Shown here: piece by piece, positions 8,972-16,601 of the stretch
Numbering within the stretch: the first letter of the stretch is position 1
Layout of the letters: every line of letters begins with the position of its first letter
Origin: Caldilineaceae bacterium
Lineage (GTDB): Bacteria > Chloroflexota > Anaerolineae > Caldilineales > Caldilineaceae
Direction of reading: 5' to 3'
DNA: 64,000 nucleotides
NCBI GenBank assembly: GCA_019637645.1
Contig: JAHBVH010000010.1
Coordinates: 1 to 64,000 of the forward strand
Made by a program: the position numbers and the translations under genes
The notes under the pieces: model-generated
Databases searched by the model: none
What the model was told of the DNA's origin: nothing
The model's input: the letters and a program-made list of their open reading frames with translations, nothing else

Positions 8972-9712
8972 GTGAAACGTATTGGAGTATTTTGGCCTTT
9001 CCTGCTTTGTCTTTGGTTGGCGGCGTGTGGTCAGCCCGCGATCCAACCCTTGCAACTGCAGGCCGTACCTTGGTCCGACGGCGAGCGCAGCGTCTACCAA
9101 GTGAGCGATAGTAACCAGAATTTTGCGGGCACCGCGACAATGACTTATACGGTGGGCATGAACCCGAGCGGGGGCGAAAGCTGGATCTTGCACCGGGAGG
9201 TGGCTGCTCAAGGGGATCAAGAGCTTGTTATGGTCGAGATGAGTATGCCCGGTTTGCGACCCATGGTTTCGACTTTGGAGCGGCTGCTGAGCGGCAATCA
9301 AGCATGGCAGCGGGTCAAGACAACCTATAATCAGGGCCAGCTCGATCTCGAACTGACCACCGCGCGCGACGTAACTACTTATGAGCGCGTGAATGTGCCC
9401 AGCGATGTGCGTGATCAACGAACGCTGCTGTCCCTGATCCGCACTTTGCCCCTAGCTGCCGGTTATGCGACTCAGGTCAATAGCTTTTTGCCCATCACCA
9501 GCCAACTAGAACGCACGACGATTCATGTGGTGAGGACAGAGGAAGTGCAGACCCCAGCGGGTACCTACCAAGCTTGGCGTCTTGACGTGACCACGCCAAC
9601 CGAGAAATCCCAAGCCTGGGTGGCGACTGGCTTGCCTCATCTGTTAGTCAAGTTTGTGGATGGCCGTAACGGTGGCACCTACGAACTGCGTGAGTATGTG
9701 GCGGGAGAGTAA
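8972..9712 (+). CDS. Putative lipoprotein, DUF3108-like
   Basis: 246-aa exported protein. The GTG at 8972 is favoured because GGAG lies 11 nt upstream and it directly yields a lipoprotein signal peptide ending LAAC (Cys at about residue 19). An ATG at 8948 would put eight extra residues in front and overlap the M20 gene. The mature part is predicted beta-rich. Its C-terminal phrase TPAGTYQAWRLDVTTP followed by 'WVATGLPHLLVKF' resembles the DUF3108 beta-barrel family, whose function is unknown. It sits 2 nt after the M20 stop, so it is probably in the same transcript. Confidence 0.7.
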   Translation: MKRIGVFWPFLLCLWLAACGQPAIQPLQLQAVPWSDGERSVYQVSDSNQNFAGTATMTYTVGMNPSGGESWILHREVAAQGDQELVMVEMSMPGLRPMVSTLERLLSGNQAWQRVKTTYNQGQLDLELTTARDVTTYERVNVPSDVRDQRTLLSLIRTLPLAAGYATQVNSFLPITSQLERTTIHVVRTEEVQTPAGTYQAWRLDVTTPTEKSQAWVATGLPHLLVKFVDGRNGGTYELREYVAGE

Positions 9713-9728
9713 GTCGGCAGCGTGGTGA

Positions 9729-9762
9729 AGACCTGACAGGTTTGGGAAAACCTGTCAGGTCT
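9729..9762. repeat. Dyad repeat copy 1 (ACCTGACAGGT type)
   Basis: Perfect 15-bp arms at 9729-9743 and 9748-9762 with a 4-nt loop, 17 nt after the lipoprotein stop. Each arm contains ACCTGACAGGT, which is itself nearly palindromic. Same family as the dyads at 22490, 35347, 36934, 38212, 40609, 58380 and 63078. Confidence 0.85.
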
Positions 9763-9785
9763 AGGGGCGACACGCCATAAAATTG

Positions 9786-9880
9786 CACCGCCCTGAAGGG
9801 ACGGTGCTAGTGAACAGCGCCCACTGAAGCGGGCTTGAGCCTGCGTTGTTCACTAGCCTGGCGTTTCAGCGCCGGGCGAT
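9786..9880. repeat. Multi-hairpin structured intergenic element
   Basis: Three stacked dyads. There is a small hairpin at 9786-9806. A 14-bp stem (9807-9820 with 9843-9856, one G-T pair) encloses an inner 'TGAAGCGGGCTTGAGC' loop. A third hairpin lies at 9857-9878. The architecture resembles the element at about 37965-38055. No coding sequence is seen in it. It may be a MITE-like or RNA-structured repeat. Confidence 0.5.
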
Positions 9881-9964
9881 CAGCATATCCCGCAATATTT
9901 TCTGTATCTTCAGTAGGCCAGGGCTACCGAACAACTTAATCAACAATGTATTTACGTCGCCTGG

Positions 9965-10219
9965 CTATAAGGTCTGCAACTTCTGTACCAGTGCACTGGT
10001 GCTCGGCTCTGTCAAGATGGAGCCATCAGGAAAGACAATGGTCGGCACGCTACGATTGCCATTATTCAACGACATGACCAACTCTATCGCCGCGTCGTCT
10101 TGGGTAATATTGATCTCCTCGTAGGTAACTTTCATCGCATTCATCACCTGCTTGGCACGCCAGCAATCGGGGCACCAGTTGGTGGTATACATCACAATCG
10201 ACTTATTTCCTTCACTCAT
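9965..10219 (-). CDS. Glutaredoxin/mycoredoxin-like protein
   Basis: 84-aa small thioredoxin-fold redox protein. The active site is WCPDCWRAK at residues 15-23, with a dithiol CPDC instead of the CPYC of classical glutaredoxins. The cis-proline segment is RSVPTIVFPDGS near residues 56-67. Length fits glutaredoxin or mycoredoxin. AAGAAGGA precedes the ATG. It would reduce disulfides or mixed disulfides in the cytoplasm; the reductant (glutathione, mycothiol or another thiol) cannot be told. It stands between the structured repeat element and the photoreceptor unit. Confidence 0.9.
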   Translation of the reverse strand: MSEGNKSIVMYTTNWCPDCWRAKQVMNAMKVTYEEINITQDDAAIELVMSLNNGNRSVPTIVFPDGSILTEPSTSALVQKLQTL

Positions 10220-10281
10220 TCGACAATCCTTCTTATGGCCTATTCGGCGGATTAAACGTGTTCAACCCCGGGGAAGTTAAT

Positions 10282-11022
10282 CTATACGGAGGATGGTAGC
10301 CAGCTTTGAAACGCGGCCAAGCGGCTCCGTTGGGTGGCAGAGAGGGCGCGTACTTGTTGCAAGTGGGCGGCCAAAGTGGCTTGATCGGCCAGGGTCGTTG
10401 GCTGATGCAGTTGGTGGGCCAGGGCTACGAGATCGGCGGTCGCGGGGGCTGGGAGGGCGGCCAAGATCGCCGCGGCCTGGGTGCCCGAGACAAAGAGCGC
10501 ACTGCGCTCGTCATAGTTGGTGTCCGTTGCGGCTGCTGTGTTCGTGCCCTCCCGTTCGGCAAAGAGGTTGCGCAGCAAACCTTCGCTGATCGTCTTGAGC
10601 GCTTCCGAGAAGAGTTCAACCACCGCCACTCGATCCGTTTGTGCCGCCAGCGTTGCGGCACGGGTGAAGCAGTAATCACCGGTGAGGATGATACCGCCCA
10701 TGATCGTCTTCTGCTGTTCGCTCTGGTGGGCAGCGGAGGGCGCTAAGAGCAATTTGTGGGTGCGAATGGCAATGTATAACATTTCTTGCGCAGCGGCCAA
10801 CCAGTGGCGCTGCTGGCGGAGTTCAGCCGAATCTGGATCGCCCATGCCGACGGCCAAAACCCACGCGGCGCGTGTCAGCGGCTGGGCCCGTTGGAACTGG
10901 CTATGCGCCAAATCCGCGAGTGGGCTATAAAGGTCGGCAAGTGCTTGCTGGAGCTCTTGCTGGACGGCTTGCAATTCTTGCTGAAATTCAAGATCGACTG
11001 GGTTTGCTGGTGGATTAGACAT
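10282..11022 (-). CDS. Degenerate polyprenyl-diphosphate-synthase-like protein (probably non-catalytic)
   Basis: 246-aa all-helical protein. The pattern follows the trans-prenyltransferase fold: an N-terminal helix (FQQELQAVQQELQQAL), a helix ending 'IRTHKLLL' where the family has 'IHDDVID', and then GGIILTGDYCFTRAATLAA matching the family's 'G-N-x-x-A-x-L-x-G-D-Y-L-l-A-R-A'. After that come SEGLLRNLF (family 'c-e-G-E-l-x-q') and YDERSALFVSGTQAAAILAAL (family 'Y-x-x-K-T-A-x-L-f'). Both DDxxD metal motifs are missing and the C-terminal third is short, so prenyl transfer is unlikely. It may be a regulatory subunit like the non-catalytic partners of heterodimeric synthases, or it may bind prenyl substrate. 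It starts 2 nt after the CarH-type gene, so the two are coupled. Family call by eye. Confidence 0.65.
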   Translation of the reverse strand: MSNPPANPVDLEFQQELQAVQQELQQALADLYSPLADLAHSQFQRAQPLTRAAWVLAVGMGDPDSAELRQQRHWLAAAQEMLYIAIRTHKLLLAPSAAHQSEQQKTIMGGIILTGDYCFTRAATLAAQTDRVAVVELFSEALKTISEGLLRNLFAEREGTNTAAATDTNYDERSALFVSGTQAAAILAALPAPATADLVALAHQLHQPTTLADQATLAAHLQQVRALSATQRSRLAAFQSWLPSSV

Positions 11023-11024
11023 GG

Positions 11025-12152
11025 CTATTGAGTATCAAATTCATCTGCATCAAATTCGGGTTGACCAAAGTGGGCATGGGCAGCGTCGTCGTCGCCGCGA
11101 TCGAGCGCCACGTCTTGCCTACGTCGAGACGACGGGTCGTGCTCGCGGCTTTTCTGGGCTGAAGTGGCAACCAATAACTCCATTGTGCTTTCGACTGCTT
11201 CGTAGGCGCTGTCACCCATGTAAATACCCGTGATGGTTTTTCGTAGTTCTGGGTGCTGGAGAAAAATTCTACCACCATAGCCGATCTTCGGGCGAAATGT
11301 CGTAAAGGTTGCTAGCTCATTGGTTAACGCTTGGAGCGCCGCCGCGGTTTCCTGGGTGGTTGCACTAAGCAGAATCAGGGTCGGCTGATAGTGCGCGACA
11401 TCCTTGAGCAGATCCTGCGCTTTGATATTTTTGCCAAGAAACTGGGCTTGGAAGCCCGCGCGTCGCAAATAGATGGTAAGCAAGAGCGCGCCGATTTCAT
11501 GTTCTTCACCAGGCACACAGACAACCCAGATCCGATCTTTTTTGGTTGGTTGCGGTGATATACGTAGAATCGCCGCGAGGCGCTGCTGCAAGAAAGCGGT
11601 GGCAAAATGTTCGAGCGTTACCGAAACCTCGCCGCGGTGCCAGCTTTCGCCAATGGCTATCAAGGCTGGCGTAATGAGATTTTCTCCAACCATTTCCATG
11701 GGGTAGAGGGCAAAAGCTTCGGCCAAGATCCGATCAGCCGTGCCTTCATCAAAGCAGAGCAGCGCATTGAGCAATTCCTTGGTGAGGAGCTGATAATCGC
11801 ACCGCTGCATGTGGTGCGTTACTGGTGTCATGGGCGTTGTGGCGATCTCCTTGTTGGCTGGCAAGATTACATGGGCTAACGTGCCTGCAATGGCCGTCAA
11901 ATTGTCTAGCCAGGCCACCGCTTGGCTGATGGACATCCCCGCATCGACTTGCGCCTTGAGCCACCGGATGACCGCAATATCTCGATCAGAATAGAGACGA
12001 TAGCCACTTTCGGAACGCTCTGGCTGGCAAACATGGTAACGTCGCTCCCAAGCACGCAAGGTGCTGGAGCTGATCTGCGTGCTCTGTTCTACGGCCTTGA
12101 TGTTGTACAAGGGCACCGTAGGATACGCCTGCAGCCGAATGTCGTTACTCAC
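11025..12152 (-). CDS. CarH/LitR-type B12-dependent light-sensing MerR regulator
   Basis: 375-aa transcription factor. An N-terminal MerR helix-turn-helix (residues 13-85, LYNIKAVEQSTQISSSTLRA, RLYSDRDI) is followed by a four-helix cap and a Rossmann cobalamin-binding domain. The light-sensor signature W-x9-E-H is present as W171...E181-H182. The cobalamin motif E-x-H-x-x-G is present as E216-E-H218-E-I-G221; H218 is the likely lower axial ligand. In CarH from Thermus the same residues sit at W131, E141-H142 and H177, with almost the same spacing. CarH binds adenosylcobalamin in the dark as a DNA-bound tetramer and is released by light. An acidic tail of about 40 residues follows the B12 domain. 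It heads an operon with the prenyl-synthase-like gene. Confidence 0.9.
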   Translation of the reverse strand: MSNDIRLQAYPTVPLYNIKAVEQSTQISSSTLRAWERRYHVCQPERSESGYRLYSDRDIAVIRWLKAQVDAGMSISQAVAWLDNLTAIAGTLAHVILPANKEIATTPMTPVTHHMQRCDYQLLTKELLNALLCFDEGTADRILAEAFALYPMEMVGENLITPALIAIGESWHRGEVSVTLEHFATAFLQQRLAAILRISPQPTKKDRIWVVCVPGEEHEIGALLLTIYLRRAGFQAQFLGKNIKAQDLLKDVAHYQPTLILLSATTQETAAALQALTNELATFTTFRPKIGYGGRIFLQHPELRKTITGIYMGDSAYEAVESTMELLVATSAQKSREHDPSSRRRQDVALDRGDDDAAHAHFGQPEFDADEFDTQ

Positions 12153-12480
12153 ATCTTCCTCGCTCTAGAGTAGCGCTTATCGCTTCCCTACTGGCTGACC
12201 CACGATACGATGAAGCAAAACAAGCATGCACAAGAACTCTTATGCATAGGAATTGTATAGTCTTTGCACGATTGAATGATAGCATATATTGATCAATTCT
12301 TCAATCAAAATGAAGGGTTAGGCGCTACGCCGTTGAATGGGCGACTAGGGACCTGACAGGTCTGGTACAAGTAAGGGTTCTAGCCCCGCCTTTTTAATCT
12401 TCGCGATGACTCTGACGGCGCTCTCGCGAGAGCGTAGAGCAACGCGGTGTACCCGGTTTGCGATTGGGGGAGCCAGGCCG
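12153..12480. other. Intergenic region upstream of the photoreceptor gene
   Basis: 328 nt without a gene. It holds the candidate promoter at 12276-12304, a half-copy of the dyad repeat (GACCTGACAGGTC, 12352-12364) and a perfect 16-bp palindrome CGCTCTCGCGAGAGCG at 12419-12434. The last two lie downstream of the - strand oxidoreductase and may mark its 3' end. Confidence 0.6.
12276..12304 (-). promoter_or_regulatory. Candidate promoter with palindromic operator before the CarH-type gene
   Basis: On the - strand TTGAAG is followed after 17 nt by TATCAT. The spacer holds a perfect 10-bp palindrome ATTGATCAAT at 12288-12297. Operators inside the -35/-10 spacer are typical of MerR-family regulators, so this could be an autoregulatory site. 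The leader would be about 115-120 nt. Confidence 0.45.
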
Positions 12481-13557
12481 TTACACCAAAGGGGCTTCGG
12501 GCCGTTGGGACCATAGGGATTGTTGCGCGGCTAGCACCACCCCCAGGCTGCGCCACCCATCTTCGGCGTTGGCGAATAAGGGCGCGCCACTGCGCAGGCT
12601 GGCATGGAAGTGGGCCACGGCGCGCTCATCGGGTGGTTCATCGGCAACGGCAATGGTTTCGGCAAAGCCATTGCGAACCAGTTGAAGGCGGCTCGGTGTT
12701 TGATCCTCGGCCCAATGATGAACCTGTAAAACGGCGTTGGAACCATAAAGCTCCACGAGCGAGGGGTAGTGGGGAATAAAAAACGAAGCATGGAGCTGAA
12801 TGGCCAGCCGGGTCCGCTGCATGTGCACCGTTGCAAGCACATTTTCTTCTACCCGCTCATGCGCTTCGCCTAAGACCGCTGGCGTTTGCGCGGCAAAGAT
12901 CGTCGCCACCTCATCCTGCAGCAGGTAGCGCAAGAGATCAATGGCATGGATCGTCTGGCTCAAGAGCACGCCGCCCCCGCCACGTTTGAGCCGCCATGTC
13001 TGTTGGTGGGGATGTAACAGCCGCGCGTGAATAATCCGTCCACCGAGCACGTCGCCAATGGCCCCGGCTGCGAGCAATTCCCGCGCCTGCTGAATCACCG
13101 GATCGGCACGGCGTTGGTAATTGACGGCCAGATAGAGCGAGCGATAGGCCGCGGCTTGTTGTACGGTTTGGGCTTCGGCAACAGTCAAGGCCAAGGGTGC
13201 TTCGCAAAGCACATGTTTGCCCGCGGTGAGCGCGGCCATGACGAGGGGGTAATGATGGCGGGGGTGGCTGCCGACATAGATACAGTGGATATTCTGACGT
13301 TCGAGAAGGTCGGCTAAATTGAGAAAATAGTGGGGGAGATGCGCTTGCTCGGCGAAGGCTTTGGCCCGTTGTTCATGATGGCTATAGACCCCAGCCACCC
13401 AGGCACCGACGACAGGATGGATGCTCGGCGCGGCGGGCTGGGCACGGATTGCCGCGACCATCACTTGTTGGGCCCGCGAACTCGCGCCCAGGATCGCCCA
13501 GCCGATCGAAGCCGGGCCGACCTGTAGACGCGTTGCTTGTGCTCTGCCGCTCTCCAC
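12481..13557 (-). CDS. Gfo/Idh/MocA family oxidoreductase with altered EKP motif
   Basis: 358-aa NAD(P)-dependent dehydrogenase-like protein. It has an N-terminal Rossmann domain (WAILGASSRAQQ, residues 20-31) and the usual C-terminal alpha/beta substrate domain. The gene begins with GTG, supported by AGAGAGG six bases upstream. The first 16 residues are an extension compared with the family. The normally conserved E-K-P, whose lysine lies at the active site, reads E119-A-P121 (HVLCEAPLALT). Activity may therefore be changed or lost. It probably acts, or once acted, on a sugar or inositol-type substrate in the cytoplasm. It stands alone between the photoreceptor unit and parB. Confidence 0.85.
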   Translation of the reverse strand: MESGRAQATRLQVGPASIGWAILGASSRAQQVMVAAIRAQPAAPSIHPVVGAWVAGVYSHHEQRAKAFAEQAHLPHYFLNLADLLERQNIHCIYVGSHPRHHYPLVMAALTAGKHVLCEAPLALTVAEAQTVQQAAAYRSLYLAVNYQRRADPVIQQARELLAAGAIGDVLGGRIIHARLLHPHQQTWRLKRGGGGVLLSQTIHAIDLLRYLLQDEVATIFAAQTPAVLGEAHERVEENVLATVHMQRTRLAIQLHASFFIPHYPSLVELYGSNAVLQVHHWAEDQTPSRLQLVRNGFAETIAVADEPPDERAVAHFHASLRSGAPLFANAEDGWRSLGVVLAAQQSLWSQRPEAPLV

Positions 13558-13652
13558 TGTTACCTCTCTGAATCACGCTTTAGGCAAGATTGACCACGAA
13601 GATCTATAAAGAAAGCGGGAAACGTCGTCTCCCTGCAACGGCGTACTTTCTG

Positions 13653-14600
13653 CTATTCTTCATCACCACCAGCAATAAGCTGATAGAGATTGTCCAGATC
13701 GTCGTCGTTGTAAAAATGGATCACGAGCCGCCCACTGCCATTGGCATTGCGGCTAAGATTAACACGCGTGCCTAGGGCCGAACGGAAGCGTGCTTCTAAA
13801 TGCCCAGTTTGCGGATCATCGTTTGGCTCGGCCATTTCCGCTGGGCTTTCGGTTGTGGCTGCTTCCGTCAAGCGTTTGACCAAGGCTTCGGTTTGGCGCA
13901 CATTCAGATCTTGCTGGATGACCAGTTGGAGGATCTGCTCAAGTTGGTCCGCTTCTTTGAGGGCGAGGAGCGCGCGGGCATGACCAGCGGAGATCACCCC
14001 ATCGGTCACCGCTTTTTGCAGGCTGATGGGTGCTTGGAGCAGGCGTACTGTATTCGTAATCGCGGAGCGACTTTTGCCGACCCGTTCGGCGACCTCGGCG
14101 TGGGTCAACCCAAATTGTTCGACCAGAGTCAGGTAGGCGCTGCCTTCTTCAATCGGATTCAGGTCGGCGCGTTGAATATTTTCGATCAACGCGAGCTCGA
14201 CTAATTGCTGGGGCGAAGCCTCGCGCACGAGAATCGGGACTTCGGTCAAAGCGGCCAGCCGGGCGGCCCGCCAACGGCGCTCACCGGCAATGAGCCAATA
14301 GGTATGGGGAATTTGCGGATTGGCGGTGACAATCAGCGGCTGGATAATGCCATGGGTCTGAATAGAGGTCGCCAACTCTTGCAGGGCGGTTTCGTCAAAG
14401 GTTGTGCGTGGCTGCTGCGGGTTGGGGAGAATGGCGTCAATAGCACAAAGTTGCACGCCTTCGGCTTGGCGCGCCTCCTCCTGTTCTTGCTGGCGTGCTG
14501 TTGTGGTGTCAACAATCAGGGCCCCTAGGCCGCGCCCTAGCCCGCGTCGTCGGGCCGGGGTGTTGTTCGGGCTATTGCTGTTGTTCATGCTTTGGGTCAT
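13653..14600 (-). CDS. parB: Chromosome partitioning protein ParB (Spo0J)
   Basis: 315-aa CTPase/DNA-clamp protein that binds parS near the origin and works with ParA in chromosome segregation. Seen in order: N-terminal RRGLGRGLGALI (ParA-contact/start motif), NPQQPRTTF, the CTP-binding GERRWRAARLA, the helix-turn-helix HAEVAERVGKSRSAITN, and a C-terminal dimerisation segment (SGRLVIHFYNDDDLDNLYQLI region). I choose the ATG at 14600: TGAGG lies just upstream and it leaves a 7-nt gap after parA. The earlier ATG at 14642 would overlap parA by 35 nt. It is the last gene of the pfkB-parA-parB unit. Confidence 0.96.
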   Translation of the reverse strand: MTQSMNNSNSPNNTPARRRGLGRGLGALIVDTTTARQQEQEEARQAEGVQLCAIDAILPNPQQPRTTFDETALQELATSIQTHGIIQPLIVTANPQIPHTYWLIAGERRWRAARLAALTEVPILVREASPQQLVELALIENIQRADLNPIEEGSAYLTLVEQFGLTHAEVAERVGKSRSAITNTVRLLQAPISLQKAVTDGVISAGHARALLALKEADQLEQILQLVIQQDLNVRQTEALVKRLTEAATTESPAEMAEPNDDPQTGHLEARFRSALGTRVNLSRNANGSGRLVIHFYNDDDLDNLYQLIAGGDEE

Positions 14601-14607
14601 GCACACC

Positions 14608-15480
14608 TCACTCGGGTTGTTGGGCCTCATGGACCTGGTCATCTACCTGGGCTGGGTCGGCGGTTGTTGCGGGTGGGGTGGCCGCTGCTGCTTTCCCGCT
14701 GGGATCTTGCTCGGCTTCAACTCGCTGTAAAAATTCTTCGGCCAAGGTTTGGTAGGCAAGTGCACCGGGGCTGTTCGGGGCATAGCTCAAAATGGTCTGT
14801 CCATAGCTAGGGGCTTCGCTGAGGCGAACGTTGCGTGGAATGATGGTGCGAAAGACCTTATCGGGAAAATAGTTGCGCACTTCTTCCACAATCTGTTGGC
14901 CTAAATTGGTGCGACTGTCATACATGGTTAAGAGCACGCCTGTCAGCGCCAGCCGATCATTGAGCACTTCGCGCACCTGTTGGACCGTACCCAACAGCAT
15001 ACTTAAGCCTTCTAGGGCCAGATATTCACATTGGACTGGGATCAGGACACCGTGGGCGGCGGTCAAGCCATTGACCGTCAAGAGGCCGAGGCTTGGCGGA
15101 TCATCAACGAGGATATAGTCATAGCTATGCAACAGGGGTTGGAGGGCGCGGGACAAAAGCCGTTCCCGTGCCATCATGCGTGCCATCTCTACCTCGGCCC
15201 CGGCTAGATCGGGGGAAGCGGGAATGAGATCTAAGCCCACCCGCTCGGTGAGGGTCAGCGCTTGTTGAATCGGCATTTTCTCGATCAACACCTGATAGAG
15301 ACTGCGCTTGATGTGGCGTGGATCGACGCCAAGACTTGTGGTGGCGTTGCCCTGGGGGTCTGTATCAATGAGCAAGACGCGTCGCCCGGCATGGGCAAGA
15401 TAGGCGCCTAGGTTGACTGCCGTGGTTGTTTTGGCGACGCCACCTTTCTGGTTGGCAAAACAGTAGATTCGAGCCGTCAT
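14608..15480 (-). CDS. parA: Chromosome partitioning ATPase ParA (Soj)
   Basis: 290-aa deviant-Walker ATPase that binds nucleoid DNA and moves ParB-parS complexes. The deviant Walker A is KGGVAKTTT at residues 12-20, followed by LLIDTDPQGNATT (Walker A' region) and ILVDDPPSLGLLT (Walker B). There is no N-terminal DNA-binding domain, so it is the small chromosomal type. A Pro/Ala-rich tail of about 30 residues follows the conserved fold. The ATG overlaps the pfkB stop by four bases. It is coupled to parB 7 nt downstream. Confidence 0.97.
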   Translation of the reverse strand: MTARIYCFANQKGGVAKTTTAVNLGAYLAHAGRRVLLIDTDPQGNATTSLGVDPRHIKRSLYQVLIEKMPIQQALTLTERVGLDLIPASPDLAGAEVEMARMMARERLLSRALQPLLHSYDYILVDDPPSLGLLTVNGLTAAHGVLIPVQCEYLALEGLSMLLGTVQQVREVLNDRLALTGVLLTMYDSRTNLGQQIVEEVRNYFPDKVFRTIIPRNVRLSEAPSYGQTILSYAPNSPGALAYQTLAEEFLQRVEAEQDPSGKAAAATPPATTADPAQVDDQVHEAQQPE

Positions 15481-16424
15481 GCTGCCTTCTCGGTCGTATA
15501 GTCAAACGGATGGGCGGCCATATAGGCCAGCACCTGCTCGCGGGAAGGAATACCGGCTACCCCCACCTGCTCCACGCCAAAGGAGGCCGTAATGTTTGCA
15601 AAGCGGGCCGCTTGGACGGGGTCGCCGGTTTCCTGCAGACGAATCAGAAAGGAGGTGGCAAAGATGTCGCCAGCCCCGGTTGGGTCCACTTCGTTGGCCG
15701 GGCGCGGGGGAATCTTCACTTCGCGGATCTGGCCGTCGGGCTGCCGTTGATAGAGGGTGCTGCCGTCGCGGTATTCGGTAACGACAATCATCGCGAGATG
15801 TTCCCAAAAGGGATCAAGACGATGCAGATCATAGTCAATATCTTCTAGGGAAAGGACCAATACCCCAAGATGGGGGAGAATGGCGTCGGCATCTTCCCAG
15901 GCTTGATGATAGACCCGGCCATCGGGTTTCCAGCGGCGCATCCACCCTTGGGGCACCGCGGCGACCAAGGTAGAATCTGCAAAGATCGTCGCCACGTCGG
16001 CGCGAATCTCATTGGCCAGCGGCCCGAGGAGTACGGCCCGGGGTTGGCGCAGTGTAGCGGGAATATCTTCGGCTACAATCGGCGCGGCGGGGGTATAGCA
16101 ATATTGTACACGGCCTTGCTCGGTGTAGATATTGGCAAAGGTTGTCGTCGTCGGGCTGGGCAGGACGTGTAGATCAACGGCGGTGGGCAATTCCGATAGA
16201 TCGGTATCTGGAGCCGCTCGCGTAATGATGGTTGGTTGGCGGCCCAGCCGGAGCGCGGTAATCGCGGCAAAACTGACCGTTCCGCCAAGGCGATAGGGGC
16301 CTTCTGGCTCGGTGCCGATCAGATCCCGCGTGACATGCCCAATCAATAAAATATCAATGGGGGCAGTGACTAAGCCGGTTGGCTCACTTTGGGCAACGGG
16401 TGATGGCACGGTAGATGGTTGCAT
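15477..16424 (-). CDS. PfkB family carbohydrate kinase
   Basis: 315-aa ribokinase-fold kinase. The PfkB signature with the catalytic Asp and anion hole, NEVDPTGAGDIFATSFL, lies at about residues 237-253. The N-terminal sugar-binding Gly-Gly equivalent is YRLGGTVSFAAITALRLG. It phosphorylates a sugar or nucleoside in the cytoplasm; the substrate is not evident. It is unusual as the first gene of a parAB operon: its stop and the parA start overlap as ATGA, so kinase and segregation genes are translated together. A promoter that overlaps the jag terminator lies about 70 nt upstream. Confidence 0.9.
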   Translation of the reverse strand: MQPSTVPSPVAQSEPTGLVTAPIDILLIGHVTRDLIGTEPEGPYRLGGTVSFAAITALRLGRQPTIITRAAPDTDLSELPTAVDLHVLPSPTTTTFANIYTEQGRVQYCYTPAAPIVAEDIPATLRQPRAVLLGPLANEIRADVATIFADSTLVAAVPQGWMRRWKPDGRVYHQAWEDADAILPHLGVLVLSLEDIDYDLHRLDPFWEHLAMIVVTEYRDGSTLYQRQPDGQIREVKIPPRPANEVDPTGAGDIFATSFLIRLQETGDPVQAARFANITASFGVEQVGVAGIPSREQVLAYMAAHPFDYTTEKAA

Positions 16425-16495
16425 GGCTTCTTATCCTGATCAAAGCGGCTTTGGGGTTTCTGCTGTCAGACTCACAAAAATCGATGCTACTGTTC

Positions 16496-16525
16496 ATTGT
16501 ACGCTAAAATAAAAAGCCCCGCCAA
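16496..16525 (-). promoter_or_regulatory. Candidate promoter for pfkB-parA-parB, overlapping the jag terminator
   Basis: On the - strand TTGGCG is followed after 18 nt by TACAAT (top-strand ATTGTA, 16496-16501). The -35 box lies inside the loop/stem of the terminator at 16514-16540. The leader would be about 65 nt. Confidence 0.45.
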
Positions 16526-16540
16526 CTTAGGGCGGGGCTT
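16505..16540 (-). terminator. Rho-independent terminator after jag
   Basis: Stem AAGCCCCGCC/GGCGGGGCTT (16514-16523 with 16531-16540), 7-nt loop, then TTTTTATTTT on the - strand. It lies about 60 nt after the jag stop and ends the rpmH-to-jag transcription unit. Confidence 0.9.
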
Positions 16541-16601
16541 GAAAGGTAATCATCGCGCGCCGCGATCGGCTACTCTATCGTTGGCGCAGGTCGCAATGGG
16601 C

